From: a bacterium
GTDB taxonomy: Bacteria > 4484-113 > JAFGCY01
Direction: 5' to 3'
Length of the DNA stretch: 64,000 bases
Assembly: GCA_020849855.1 (NCBI GenBank)
Contig: JADZFO010000009.1
Span: 1-64,000 of the forward strand
The position numbers were made by a program, and so were the translations under genes. Below are positions 27,724-36,181 of the stretch, in pieces (position 1 is the stretch's first letter; each line of letters begins with the position of its first letter). The notes under the pieces are model-generated. The model searched no databases. It saw only the letters and a list, made by a program, of their open reading frames with translations, and had not been told where the DNA came from.

Positions 27724-30213
27724 TTAGCCCTCGTCCTCAAAGAGCGGGCTGCCCTCTTCGTCCTCGCCGTCCTTGCGGATGACTTCGACGCTGGCGACAG
27801 CATCGTTGGGCTTGAGGTTGATCAGCTTGACGCCCTGGGTGGCGCGGCCCTGCTGGCTGATCTTCCCCACTTCCATGCGGATGATCATGCCTTCGCGGGT
27901 CAGGATCAGCAGCTCGTCTTCGTCGGTGACCTTCACCGCGCCGATCACGCTGCCGGTGCGCTCCGAGACCTTCATGGCGATGACGCCCTTGGCGCCGCGC
28001 GCGGTCTTGCGGAAGAGTTCCACCTTGGAACGCTTGCCCAGGCCCTTGTCGCCGACGACCAGCAGGTCCTCGTCATCGCCGGCCACGTCAAGGCCAATCA
28101 CGCGGTCGTTCTCGCTTTGCAGCTTCACACCGCGCACGCCGGCGGCGCTGGTGCCCATCACGCGGACCTGCTCCTCGTCGAACTTCACCGCCATGCCCTC
28201 GCGGGTGATGATCAGCACCTGGTCCTTGCCGGTGGTCGGAACCACAAAGGCCAGGCTGTCGCCCTCATCCAGGGTCAGGGCGCGCTTGCCCGTGACCCGC
28301 AGCTGGCTGAACTCCTTCAGCGCGCAGCGCTTGACGGTGCCCAGCGCGGTGCAGAAGAAGAGGTTGGGGTGGCTGAAGTCCTCCAGGGGGATCAGCGCGC
28401 TGACCGTCTCGCCGGGCTGCAGGTTGATGATGTTCACCACCGGCAGGCCCTTGGCCGCGCGGTCATACTGCGGGATCTTGTAAACGCGCACGCCATAGAC
28501 CGCGCCGCGTGAAGTGAAGAGCAGCAGGGTGTCGTGCGTGTTGGTGTGGATCACGTTGCGTACAACGTCCTCGGCCGAGGTCTTCTGGCCGATCTTGCCG
28601 CGGCCGCCGCGGCCCTGGGCCTCGTAGACGCTGGCCGGGGTGCGCTTGAGGTAGCCGGCGCGGGTCAGGGTGACGACCACGTCCTCCTTGCGGATCAGCT
28701 CGTCCTCGTTAAAGCTGCCGTCGTCGGCGAACTGCGCGATCAGGGTCTTGCGCTCGTCGCCGTACTTGTCGACCGCGCTCTTCAGCTCCTTGACGATCAC
28801 GTTGTCCAGCTTCTGCGGGTCGGCCAGGATGGCCTCCAGCTCCGCGATCAGGTCGCGCAGCTTCTTCAGCTCATCCTCCAGCTTGTTGACTTCAAGGCTG
28901 GTCAGCTGGCTGAGGCGCATGTCGAGGATTGCCTGGGCCTGGATCTCGGTGAGCTGGAAACGCTCGACCAGGCCGCGCTTGGCCTCCGCGCTGTCCTTGC
29001 TGGCGCGGATCAGCTTCACCACTTCGTCGATATTGGCCTGGGCGATGAGCAGGCCTTCCAGGATGTGCGCGCGTTCCTCGGCCTTGCGCTTGTCGAACTC
29101 GCTGCGCCGGCGCACCACCTCGCGGCGGTGGCCGATGAAGACCGTCAGCAGCTCCTTGATGTTCATCAGGCGCGGCGTGCCGTCGCGCAGGGCCAGCATG
29201 TTCAGGCTGTAGTTGATCTGCAGCTGGGTTTGCTTGTAGAGGTTGTTCAGGATCACCTGCGGCTGGGCCTGGGGGCCGAGCTCCACCACCACGCGCAGGC
29301 CGGTCTTGTCGCTCTCGTCGCGGACCTCGCGGATGTGCTCGATCTTCTTGCTGTTGCCCAGGATGGCGATGCGCTCGATCAGGCTGTTCTTGTTGACCTG
29401 GTAGGGGATCTCGGTGATCAGGATGCGGGCGCGGCCGCGGTCGTCAAGGTCGATCTCCGCCCGGCCGCGCAGGGTGACGGTGCCGCGGCCGTGCTTGTAG
29501 GCCTCGACAGCGCCGCTGTTGCCCAGCAGGATGCCGCCGGTGGGGAAGTCCGGCGCCGGGACCATCTCGATCAGCTCCTCGATGCTGGTCTCCGGGTTGC
29601 GGATCAGGGCCATGGTGGCCGCAGCCAGCTCGCGCAGGTTATGCGGCGGGATGCGGGTGGCCATACCCACCGCGATGCCCTCGGAGCCGTTCATCAGCAG
29701 ATTGGGCAGGCCGGCGGGCAGCACCAGGGGCTCGTCGGAGGTGCCGTCATAGTTGGGCTGCCAGTTGACGGTTTCCTTCTTGATGTCCGCCAGCAGGAAC
29801 TCAGCCAGGGGGTTGAGCTTGGCTTCGGTGTAACGCTCGGCGCCCGGCGGGTCGCCGTCGACTGAGCCGAAGTTACCCTGCGGGTGGATCAGGGGATAAC
29901 GCAGGCTCCAGTCCTGGCCCATGCGCACCATGGCGTCATAGATCGCCGCTGAGCCGTGGGGGTGGTAGTTACCCATCACGGCACCGGTGATCTTGGCGCT
30001 CTTCACCGTGGCCTTCTCGAAGGTCCAGCCGCTTTCAAACATGGCCCAGAGGATGCGGCGGTGGATGGGCTTGAGGCCGTCGCGCGCATCCGGGATGGCG
30101 CGGGAGATGATCACGCTCATCGCGTAATCGAGGAAGCTCTCCTCCATCTCGTTTACTAACGGTCGAGGAAGGATGTTCTCCTCAAAGTCAAAGTTACCGG
30201 TTTTGTTCGCCAA
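27724..30213 (-). CDS. gyrA: DNA gyrase subunit A
   Basis: TTG 30213 is the start: AAGGA lies 7 nt upstream and the family N-terminus follows (829 residues). Active-site Tyr128 lies in GAERYTE. The C-terminal beta-pinwheel holds the gyrase-box-like QGRGGRG, which separates GyrA from ParC. In the quinolone region the sequence is GSAAIYD, so the position of E. coli Ser83 is Ala89 and Asp82 is Ser88, while Asp87 is kept. GyrA cuts and rejoins DNA in the GyrA2B2 supercoiling enzyme. gyrB is not in the window. Confidence 0.95.
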   Translation of the reverse strand: MANKTGNFDFEENILPRPLVNEMEESFLDYAMSVIISRAIPDARDGLKPIHRRILWAMFESGWTFEKATVKSAKITGAVMGNYHPHGSAAIYDAMVRMGQDWSLRYPLIHPQGNFGSVDGDPPGAERYTEAKLNPLAEFLLADIKKETVNWQPNYDGTSDEPLVLPAGLPNLLMNGSEGIAVGMATRIPPHNLRELAAATMALIRNPETSIEELIEMVPAPDFPTGGILLGNSGAVEAYKHGRGTVTLRGRAEIDLDDRGRARILITEIPYQVNKNSLIERIAILGNSKKIEHIREVRDESDKTGLRVVVELGPQAQPQVILNNLYKQTQLQINYSLNMLALRDGTPRLMNIKELLTVFIGHRREVVRRRSEFDKRKAEERAHILEGLLIAQANIDEVVKLIRASKDSAEAKRGLVERFQLTEIQAQAILDMRLSQLTSLEVNKLEDELKKLRDLIAELEAILADPQKLDNVIVKELKSAVDKYGDERKTLIAQFADDGSFNEDELIRKEDVVVTLTRAGYLKRTPASVYEAQGRGGRGKIGQKTSAEDVVRNVIHTNTHDTLLLFTSRGAVYGVRVYKIPQYDRAAKGLPVVNIINLQPGETVSALIPLEDFSHPNLFFCTALGTVKRCALKEFSQLRVTGKRALTLDEGDSLAFVVPTTGKDQVLIITREGMAVKFDEEQVRVMGTSAAGVRGVKLQSENDRVIGLDVAGDDEDLLVVGDKGLGKRSKVELFRKTARGAKGVIAMKVSERTGSVIGAVKVTDEDELLILTREGMIIRMEVGKISQQGRATQGVKLINLKPNDAVASVEVIRKDGEDEEGSPLFEDEG

Positions 30214-30414
30214 AGTCGTATCCTTGCAACAGAGTGAGGGGCTGCCAGACAGCTCAGCCGCGGCACACAAAAGGCGCCGGGAGCTGTCTGCGGGCGCCCA
30301 TTATACCTTAAGTAATATATGCTCTTAAACATATGTATAGCCTAAGTTGGCACAAAGGCGGGCATAATGCCGGGCTGGCTGGAACACAGCGCCGCGCTTT
30401 CGAGTTTCCTGTGT

Positions 30415-31197
30415 ATGCGTACTATTCTGGCCTGTGTTCTGCTGCTTGTGCTTTGTCTGGCCCTGGCCTGCCCGGGGCGCTACTTCAAGGCGCAGGGCGC
30501 CGAGAAGAAGCCTGCCGGAGCCGCGCTGGCCAGCCGCGAAGCGGCGGCGCAGCCGGGGAGCAGCGCGACTGACCCGCCGGACCCGCCGCCTCCGCCGCAG
30601 CCCCCGGATCTGCCGCCGGAGCAGGACGGCGTGATACAGCTTGGCGAGGAAGCCAACGGCACTACCATAACGATCCATCAAGGGCAGCGGATTGAGCTGA
30701 GCCTGCCCAGCAACCCCAGCACGGGCTACCGCTGGGACCTGGCGCGGATGCATGAGCAGCAGCCCTACCGTCTGGACGAGGCGGTGCTGAAGTTGGTCAG
30801 CTCCGGCCTGCGCCAGGGGCAGGAGCAGCCGCGGCCGCTGCCGGACCCGCCGATCCCGCCGGAGCCGGATGAGCCGCCGCTGCCGCCGGACCCCGACCCG
30901 GCGCCGGATGAGGACCCCGACCCGTTGCCGCCGCAGCCCGGTGAGCCGCCGAGCCCGGAGCCGCGGCCGGGCGACCCGCCCCTGCCTGACCAGCCCACGG
31001 GCAGCATCGCCGAGCAGTACTGGCTGCTGGAGGGCCTGGGCAGCGGCACGGCTGTGCTGCGCCTGGAGTACCGCCGCAGCTGGGAAGAGGATGATGCTTC
31101 CGTGCGCTCCTTCAACCTGACCGTGCTGGTGGAGAGCGCCGAGCCGGCGCTGCCGCCGGATCAGCCGGAGCCAAGGCCTACGCCGCAAAAGAGCTGA
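30415..31197 (+). CDS. chagasin-like (I42) protease inhibitor lipoprotein with Pro-rich insert
   Basis: ATG 30415 starts a signal ending LALAC (lipobox); an upstream in-frame start at 30367 would bury it. The 260-residue protein has a Pro-rich stalk (53-69), then I42 inhibitor motifs NPSTGYRW (100-107) and GSGTAVLRLEYRRSWE (209-224). In chagasin these two loops plug the cleft of papain-like cysteine proteases. The two are normally about 35 residues apart; here a Pro/Asp/Glu-rich stretch (about 138-195) is inserted. Probably a surface inhibitor. It is divergent from gyrA. Confidence 0.8.
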   Translation: MRTILACVLLLVLCLALACPGRYFKAQGAEKKPAGAALASREAAAQPGSSATDPPDPPPPPQPPDLPPEQDGVIQLGEEANGTTITIHQGQRIELSLPSNPSTGYRWDLARMHEQQPYRLDEAVLKLVSSGLRQGQEQPRPLPDPPIPPEPDEPPLPPDPDPAPDEDPDPLPPQPGEPPSPEPRPGDPPLPDQPTGSIAEQYWLLEGLGSGTAVLRLEYRRSWEEDDASVRSFNLTVLVESAEPALPPDQPEPRPTPQKS

Positions 31198-31270
31198 GCG
31201 CTGCGGCAGGGCAGAGTCTGGCGCGTGGTGCTGGCCTCCGGGCGGCGCATCGAATGCCGCCAGTGGTAAG

Positions 31271-31684
31271 TCAGGCCGCCGGGGCAGCGAGGTCATAGGC
31301 CTGCTGCATCCAGGCCCGCAGCTCATCATCCAGCTCGTCCTTGTCGCGCAGGTCGAACTCGACATGCAGCTTGCGGCCATAGGGTTTGCTGCTGACAAAG
31401 CGCAGGCTGGCAGGCGTGCTGCCGGGCAGCAGCATGCTGGCCCGCAGCCGGTCCCTGCGCAGGGCCACCGCGGCGAAGTTGCTCTCGCGGCGGAAGACGA
31501 TCATGCTTTTGAGCGCAGTGACGCTCACCGGGCCGCAGTGCTTGAGCGCTGATTCGAAATCCAGGTAAAGCCGGCGCAGTTCCTCGGGCACGCTCTTCAG
31601 GTGGTCTTCAATCGTGTAAACCTCGCAGGAGTGCTCACGCGTTTCCTGCTTAAATTGTCTGCCACAGCGGGGACAGATCCACAT
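31271..31684 (-). CDS. zinc-finger plus DUF5655-like protein
   Basis: 137 residues. ATG 31684 has GGAGG 11 nt upstream and begins directly with a zinc ribbon CPRCGRQF...HSC. The rest (LKSMIVFRRESNFAAVALRRDRLRASMLL and a KPYGRKLHVEFDL segment) resembles DUF5655, a small domain predicted to bind nucleic acids or nucleotides. No partner gene is evident; the AhpD-like gene lies 60 nt upstream on the same strand and may be cotranscribed. Confidence 0.7.
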   Translation of the reverse strand: MWICPRCGRQFKQETREHSCEVYTIEDHLKSVPEELRRLYLDFESALKHCGPVSVTALKSMIVFRRESNFAAVALRRDRLRASMLLPGSTPASLRFVSSKPYGRKLHVEFDLRDKDELDDELRAWMQQAYDLAAPAA

Positions 31685-31744
31685 ACGAACCAGAACCTCC
31701 CGTAGGAACGGCCCGCGCACTGCGGGTCTAGGCGTTCTACTGTA

Positions 31745-32092
31745 TCAGCTTCCCTGCAGTTCCTCCCAGACGGCGAAGGCCCGGCGCAGGTGAGGAATCG
31801 TGATGGAGCCGCCCACCAGCAGGCCGATGTTGAGGGTCTCTTCATACTCTTTAGTGCTGACACCGGCTTCGTGGGCCTGGATGGTGTGATAGGTGACGCA
31901 GTCGTCGCAGCGCAGCACCAGGCTGGCCACCAGGCCCAGCAGCTCCTTGGTCTTCGCGTCCAGCGCGCCCTCGTGGTAGGCCTGGCCGTCCAGGGTCCAG
32001 AAGCGCTTCATGTTGGTGCCGGCATACTTGAAGACCAGCTCGTTGCCCTCGCTGCGCTCGCGCTGGAAGCGCGCTACCCGTCCCTCACTCAT
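31745..32092 (-). CDS. carboxymuconolactone decarboxylase family protein (AhpD-like)
   Basis: 115 residues from ATG 32092, with GAGG upstream and TACAAT about 35 nt upstream. The AhpD-type redox motif CDDCVTYH is present, within LVASLVLRCDDC. The family includes peroxidase partners and carboxymuconolactone decarboxylases. With a CxxC pair a disulfide-reductase or peroxidase role is likelier than decarboxylation. A longer frame to 32176 enters a heptamer repeat and is not used. Confidence 0.85.
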   Translation of the reverse strand: MSEGRVARFQRERSEGNELVFKYAGTNMKRFWTLDGQAYHEGALDAKTKELLGLVASLVLRCDDCVTYHTIQAHEAGVSTKEYEETLNIGLLVGGSITIPHLRRAFAVWEELQGS

Positions 32093-32149
32093 TGGCTCAA
32101 CCTCGCTGCCCGGTCTGGGCGCGGCAATTGTAGCCAGAGGGCGATGAAC

Positions 32150-32191
32150 GTGCAGCGTGCAGAGTGCAGAGTGCACACTGCACGCTGTACA
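32150..32191. repeat. palindromic array of six 7-bp repeats
   Basis: GTGCAGC, GTGCAGA, GTGCAGA, GTGCACA, CTGCACG, CTGTACA: heptamers whose two halves are reverse complements, so the array folds into a hairpin. It separates two same-strand genes. Confidence 0.85.
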
Positions 32192-32196
32192 AGGCG

Positions 32197-33063
32197 CTAG
32201 CCGTTCACCACGGTCCCGACGTTCGGGTGCAAGACCTGGCCGCTCATATAGCTGCTGTCGCTGGATGCCAGGAAGACAAAACAGGGAGCCACCTCGTCCG
32301 GCTGGCCCGGGCGCTGCATGGGAGCCTGGCTGCCGTGCTTGGCTACCTTGTCGGCGTCGAAGCTGGCCGGGATCAGCGGGGTCCAGATCGGGCCCGGCGC
32401 CACAGCGTTGACGCGGATGCCGCGCTTTTCAAGGTTATTGGCCAGTGAGCGCGTGAAGGCCACGATGGCGCCCTTGCTGCTGGCGTAGTCGATCAGGGTG
32501 TCGTGGCCCTGGTAGGCCGTAATCGAAGTTGTATTGATGATCGAATCGCCTTCATCCATGAAGGGCAGGGCGGCCTTGGCCAGGTAGAACATGGCGAAGA
32601 TGTTGGTGCGGAAGGTCTGCTCAAGCTGGGCCTCGGAAATGTCCTCCAGCCTCTTTTGCTCGTGCTGCTCAGCCGCGTTGTTGACCAGCACATTCAGCCC
32701 GCCCAGCTCCTGAACGCAGCTTTTCACGGCGTTGACGCAGAAGTGCTCGTCGCCGATATCGCCGGCAAGCTGCAGGCAGCGCCGGCCCTCGGCCTCGATA
32801 AGGCGCGTGGTCTCGCGGGCGTCTTCATGCTCGTTCAGGTAGACGATGGCCACGTCCGCGCCTTCCTTCGCGAAGTGCACCGCCACCGCCCGCCCGATGC
32901 CGCTGTCGCCGCCGGTGATCAGCGCCACCTTGCCCTTCAGCTTGCCGGCGGCCAGATACTGCCTGGCCTCGGCCTCGGGTTTCGGGTGCATCGGCCCGGT
33001 CAGGCCGGGCTGGCGGTCCTGGGTCTGGGGCGGATTGACCCGCTCCTGCTTCATCTGGCTCAT
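32197..33063 (-). CDS. SDR oxidoreductase, YhdF/YghA-like
   Basis: 288 residues from ATG 33063 (GGAGGT 5 nt upstream). The long N-terminal tail (QTQDRQPGLTGPMHPKPEAE) is typical of the general-stress SDR group. TGGDSGIGRAVA, NNAAEQ, catalytic Ser in INTTSITAY, YASSK and NAVAPGPIWTPLIP complete the family. Such enzymes are NAD(P)-dependent aldehyde or sugar reductases of unsettled substrate. The C-terminus SSYMSGQVLHPNVGTVVNG is intact. Confidence 0.9.
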   Translation of the reverse strand: MSQMKQERVNPPQTQDRQPGLTGPMHPKPEAEARQYLAAGKLKGKVALITGGDSGIGRAVAVHFAKEGADVAIVYLNEHEDARETTRLIEAEGRRCLQLAGDIGDEHFCVNAVKSCVQELGGLNVLVNNAAEQHEQKRLEDISEAQLEQTFRTNIFAMFYLAKAALPFMDEGDSIINTTSITAYQGHDTLIDYASSKGAIVAFTRSLANNLEKRGIRVNAVAPGPIWTPLIPASFDADKVAKHGSQAPMQRPGQPDEVAPCFVFLASSDSSYMSGQVLHPNVGTVVNG

Positions 33064-33135
33064 CTGTACCTCCACGCCGCGGCAGTAAAGCCGCTGGCGT
33101 GGAGTTCAGACCCGCGGGGCAGAGTTTTGCTCGCG

Positions 33136-33708
33136 CTAGTGCGCGGGGCCGCGCTGCACGCTGTGGCGGTAGGGCATGGCCTCCCATTCCTCGCGGTGGA
33201 TCGCATAGTTCACCGTATCCAGCCAGCGCCCGTTTTGCAGCACGCACTTGCGGTGGCGGCCCTCATAACGCATGCCGCTGAGCTTCAGGCCCTTGGCCGC
33301 GCCGATGTGGTTCTCAACCGTGTCGGCATAGACGCGCTCCAGAGGGAAGTTCTCGAAGAGGTAGCAGTAGACCAGCTGCTTGGCCTCGACTCCGAAGCGC
33401 CGGCCCCGATGCCGTGTCCCGACAAAGGTGCCGATCCAGGCCCGCGGGCAGGCCGGGCCGCTCATGCCGTATTCCTCGACGCCGATCATCTCGCCGCTGT
33501 CCAGGCGCTCGATGGCGAAGGTGCTGTAGCTGCCGGTGGAGAGCATGCCGCACTCGTCGAAGTCGCGGCGGCTGCGGGCCTGGCTCTGGTACCAGTTGCC
33601 CCAGTAGGGGTTCAGCTCGATGCCCTGGTCCAGCACGTACTGCGCATACTCGTCCGCGTCGCGCAGCGGGCGGATGCGCACCAGTTGGCCGGAGTAGACG
33701 CAGATCAT
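33136..33708 (-). CDS. GNAT acetyltransferase 5 of the array (type A)
   Basis: 190 residues. Motif A of the GNAT fold is HRGRRFGVEAKQL (acetyl-CoA pyrophosphate loop), followed by LERVYADTVENHIGAAKGLKLSGMRYEG. This resembles RimJ/RimL-type enzymes that acetylate amino groups. It is closest to the protein at 34934-35500 (same YSG/TGRQVR start, LQNGRW and NYAIHREEWE end). It is the last gene of a compact operon and starts 2 nt after the preceding gene. Substrate unknown. Confidence 0.82.
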   Translation of the reverse strand: MICVYSGQLVRIRPLRDADEYAQYVLDQGIELNPYWGNWYQSQARSRRDFDECGMLSTGSYSTFAIERLDSGEMIGVEEYGMSGPACPRAWIGTFVGTRHRGRRFGVEAKQLVYCYLFENFPLERVYADTVENHIGAAKGLKLSGMRYEGRHRKCVLQNGRWLDTVNYAIHREEWEAMPYRHSVQRGPAH

Positions 33709-33710
33709 GC

Positions 33711-34346
33711 TCAGGCCTCCTCGCCCGGCCGGCGGGCATAGTCCGGCTCGCCCTCGCTCCAGCCCGGCAGGGCCTTCAGCTCGGGGCTGAGCCAGGAGTA
33801 GTAAGCCAGGCCGACGGCCTGCCCGAGATGGAAGACGCTGCGCGGGGCGACGAACTCCAGCTCGAAGCCGGCGGCCTCCAGCCAGGCGCGCTTGGGCTGG
33901 TCTTCCTCCAGCGCGCGCGCCTCGACCCGCAGCAGGCGCTGCCAGTCGTTCAGCAGGCGCAGGTGCAGGGCCACCAGCTCGCAGCCCAGCTCGTCGCGCT
34001 GCTCATGCCTGAGGCCGATGTGGTAGTTCGCGATGTGCTGGCCCATGCTCATGTGGGTGCGCTCAGTGATGAAGCCCCGCAGGCTGCCGTCAAGGGCCAG
34101 GGCCAGATAGGTCTTCTTCTCGTCGCCCCACATGCCCGGGCTCTTCTCGTCTTCGAACTGCTTCTTCAGGGCCTGCAGGGTCAGGGGCGCCTCGGCCCCC
34201 GGCCGCGCGCCGGGCTCGGACATGTAATCCGCCAGGCGCTGCAGGTCGGCTTCCATCACAGGCCGCAGGGTCAGGTGCTGCCCGCTGACGAAACCGCGCG
34301 GGCGGCCGTCGCTGTGGTGCAGCAGTTCATGGACACTGTTATGCAT
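33711..34346 (-). CDS. GNAT-like protein 4 of the array (type B, degenerate CoA loop)
   Basis: 211 residues. The ATG at 34346 overlaps the stop of the gene before it by 8 nt, showing translational coupling. LTLRPVMEADLQRLADYMS marks a GNAT start and LKKQFEDEKSPGMWG is shared with the 35510 gene. The acetyl-CoA loop is poorly kept (EQRDELGCEL). It ends with an extra LGQAVGLAYYSWL helix also found in its paralogue. Possibly catalytically altered or a partner subunit of the type A enzymes; that is inference. Confidence 0.75.
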   Translation of the reverse strand: MHNSVHELLHHSDGRPRGFVSGQHLTLRPVMEADLQRLADYMSEPGARPGAEAPLTLQALKKQFEDEKSPGMWGDEKKTYLALALDGSLRGFITERTHMSMGQHIANYHIGLRHEQRDELGCELVALHLRLLNDWQRLLRVEARALEEDQPKRAWLEAAGFELEFVAPRSVFHLGQAVGLAYYSWLSPELKALPGWSEGEPDYARRPGEEA

Positions 34347-34914
34347 AGTTCGCTCCACGGCTGACGCGGCCCAGCCAGGGCTGCGCCTGCCACTGCTCAC
34401 GCAGGATGTCATAGATATGGGCGTCCATACGGCGGCCGCCGCGGACCATGAAGCCGCGCCAGACGCCGCGGTATTGCATGCCGCAGCGCAGCATGCTCTT
34501 CAGCGCCGGCGTATTGCTGGCCAGGGTCTTGGCGAAGACGCGCTGCAGCGGGTAGTGCTCAAAGAGCAGGCTCATGCCCAGCTGCTTGGCATCCACGCCG
34601 AGGCCAAGGCCATGGTGCTGCGGCAGCAGCATGGTGCCGATCTCGCAGGCGACCTGGCCCACGCGCGGCAGCTCGAGGTACATATAGCCGCAGGCGGCCG
34701 CGCCGTCCTGGCGCTCAAGGGCCATGAAGTTCGGCCCGGGGTGGCCGAACATGCCGTCGCGCTCATAGAAGCCGCGCAGGGACTGCAGGCTCCAGTACTC
34801 CGGCAGCCAGTGGCCAAAGTCCATCAGGCCCAGGGCGAACACGATCTCCTGGGCCTCATCAAAGCTGCGGAAAGGCCGCAGCCGTATGCGCTCGTTGTAG
34901 TAGTTTGTCTGCAT
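34339..34914 (-). CDS. GNAT acetyltransferase 3 of the array (type A)
   Basis: 191 residues: IRLRPFRSFDEAQEIVFALG, then the acetyl-CoA loop QHHGLGLGVDAKQLG and LQRVFAKTLASNTPALKSMLRCGM, a full GNAT core. It starts 19 nt after the stop of the 34934 gene and its stop overlaps the next start. It is more distant from the other two type A proteins than they are from each other. Substrate unknown. Confidence 0.82.
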   Translation of the reverse strand: MQTNYYNERIRLRPFRSFDEAQEIVFALGLMDFGHWLPEYWSLQSLRGFYERDGMFGHPGPNFMALERQDGAAACGYMYLELPRVGQVACEIGTMLLPQHHGLGLGVDAKQLGMSLLFEHYPLQRVFAKTLASNTPALKSMLRCGMQYRGVWRGFMVRGGRRMDAHIYDILREQWQAQPWLGRVSRGANYA

Positions 34915-34933
34915 CTGCTCCTGCCTGCGCGGC

Positions 34934-35500
34934 CTAGCCGCGCTTCACGTATGAACGCACCTCAAGCTGCTCCCACTGTTCGCGGAAGATGACATACCAG
35001 GGCACGTCGTACCACTTGCCGTTCTGCAGGTGCGCCGCCCGGCGATAGCCCTCCAGCTGCATCCCGCAGGCCTCCATGCCGCGGCGGGCCGCCCAGTGGT
35101 TGGCCACCGTGTCGCTGCCCACGCGCTGGACGGGGAAGTTCTCAAAGAGGAAGCACAGCATCAGCAGCTTGGCCTCGCGGCCAAAGCCCTGTCCGCGGTG
35201 CTGCGGAAAGATGCTGGTGCCGAACCAGCCGCTGATGCCGCCGGGGCCCCAGAGCCCGCAGTCCTCCAGGCCCACGACCTCTCCGGTGTCGAGGCGCTCG
35301 ATGATGAAGGAGTTCTCACCACTGGCGCCCTCGAGCAGCCCGTGCTCTTCCCAGCCTTTCACCAGCCGCGCCTGCGGCCACCAGTTCGGCCCCCAGTGGC
35401 GGTTGTGTTCCGTGCGGGTGCCGGCGTGTACCGCCAGCCCCTCCTCCTTGCTTTGGATCGGGCGCAGGCGGACCTGGCGCCCCGTATAGCGTGAATACAT
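34934..35500 (-). CDS. GNAT acetyltransferase 2 of the array (type A)
   Basis: 188 residues; VRLRPIQSKEEGLAVH start, classic acetyl-CoA loop QHRGQGFGREAKLL, then VQRVGSDTVANHWAARRGMEACGMQLEG. A Trp-rich patch (HWGPNWWPQARLV) and ISGWFGTSIF are shared in form with the 33136 protein (YWGNWYQSQAR, AWIGTFVG) and probably shape the substrate pocket. Spacing to the preceding gene is 9 nt. Confidence 0.82.
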   Translation of the reverse strand: MYSRYTGRQVRLRPIQSKEEGLAVHAGTRTEHNRHWGPNWWPQARLVKGWEEHGLLEGASGENSFIIERLDTGEVVGLEDCGLWGPGGISGWFGTSIFPQHRGQGFGREAKLLMLCFLFENFPVQRVGSDTVANHWAARRGMEACGMQLEGYRRAAHLQNGKWYDVPWYVIFREQWEQLEVRSYVKRG

Positions 35501-35509
35501 CTGCTGCTC

Positions 35510-36115
35510 CTATGCCCCGATCCCATCGGCGGCGCGGTTGGCCAGCACCCAGGGCTGGCACCATGAAAAGATCTCCAGCGCGGCGGCCTGCCCAAGGTGC
35601 AGGCGGACACGCTGGCAGCTCATGTCGTGAATGAAGCCCAGCGCCAGCAGCCAGCCGATCTCAGCTTCCTGCGGCGAAAGCAGGTTGCATTCGATGCGCG
35701 GGGTGTTGAACCAGTTGCGCTTGTAGTCCATGTAGGCCTGCAGCGCATCGGGCCCGAGCTGCCCGCGGTCGCTGCGCGCCAGGGCGAAATGGAACTCCAG
35801 GCCGACCTGGCCGCTGCGCTCCTGCTCCTCGTGCAGGACGCCGACAAGCGCGCCGTCCAGATCGGTGGCCGCCAGGAAGCGCTGCCGCTGGCCCCAGAGG
35901 CCCGGTTCCTTTTCATCCTCGAACTTCTTCTTCAGGCGTGGCAGGCTCCAGGGATAGCCCTCCCAGTTGAAGCCCAGCGGCGCCTCGTTCAGCAGCTCCA
36001 CCAGACCCTCGAGGTCGCGCTCCAGGACCGGCCGCAGGCGTGTCAGCTGCCCGTTAATGAAGTCCGGCGCCGGGTGGTGAACATCCGCACCCGGGCCGGC
36101 TGCCGTGTCAGTCAT
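35510..36115 (-). CDS. GNAT-like protein 1 of the array (type B)
   Basis: 201 residues from ATG 36115, where GGAGG precedes by about 8 nt; a longer frame to 36163 lacks a site. LTRLRPVLERDLEGLVELLN, LKKKFEDEKEPGLWG and a loop RGQLGPDALQAY mark it as a GNAT paralogue of the 33711 protein, with the same LHLGQAAALEIFSW end. It is the first of the five GNAT genes, 66 nt downstream of the ABC ATPase gene. Confidence 0.75.
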   Translation of the reverse strand: MTDTAAGPGADVHHPAPDFINGQLTRLRPVLERDLEGLVELLNEAPLGFNWEGYPWSLPRLKKKFEDEKEPGLWGQRQRFLAATDLDGALVGVLHEEQERSGQVGLEFHFALARSDRGQLGPDALQAYMDYKRNWFNTPRIECNLLSPQEAEIGWLLALGFIHDMSCQRVRLHLGQAAALEIFSWCQPWVLANRAADGIGA

Positions 36116-36181
36116 TACCCATCCTCCCTGCCCGAGCGCCGGGCCATGGCAAGCCCAGGACAAAGCAGTCCGGCGCGGCCC

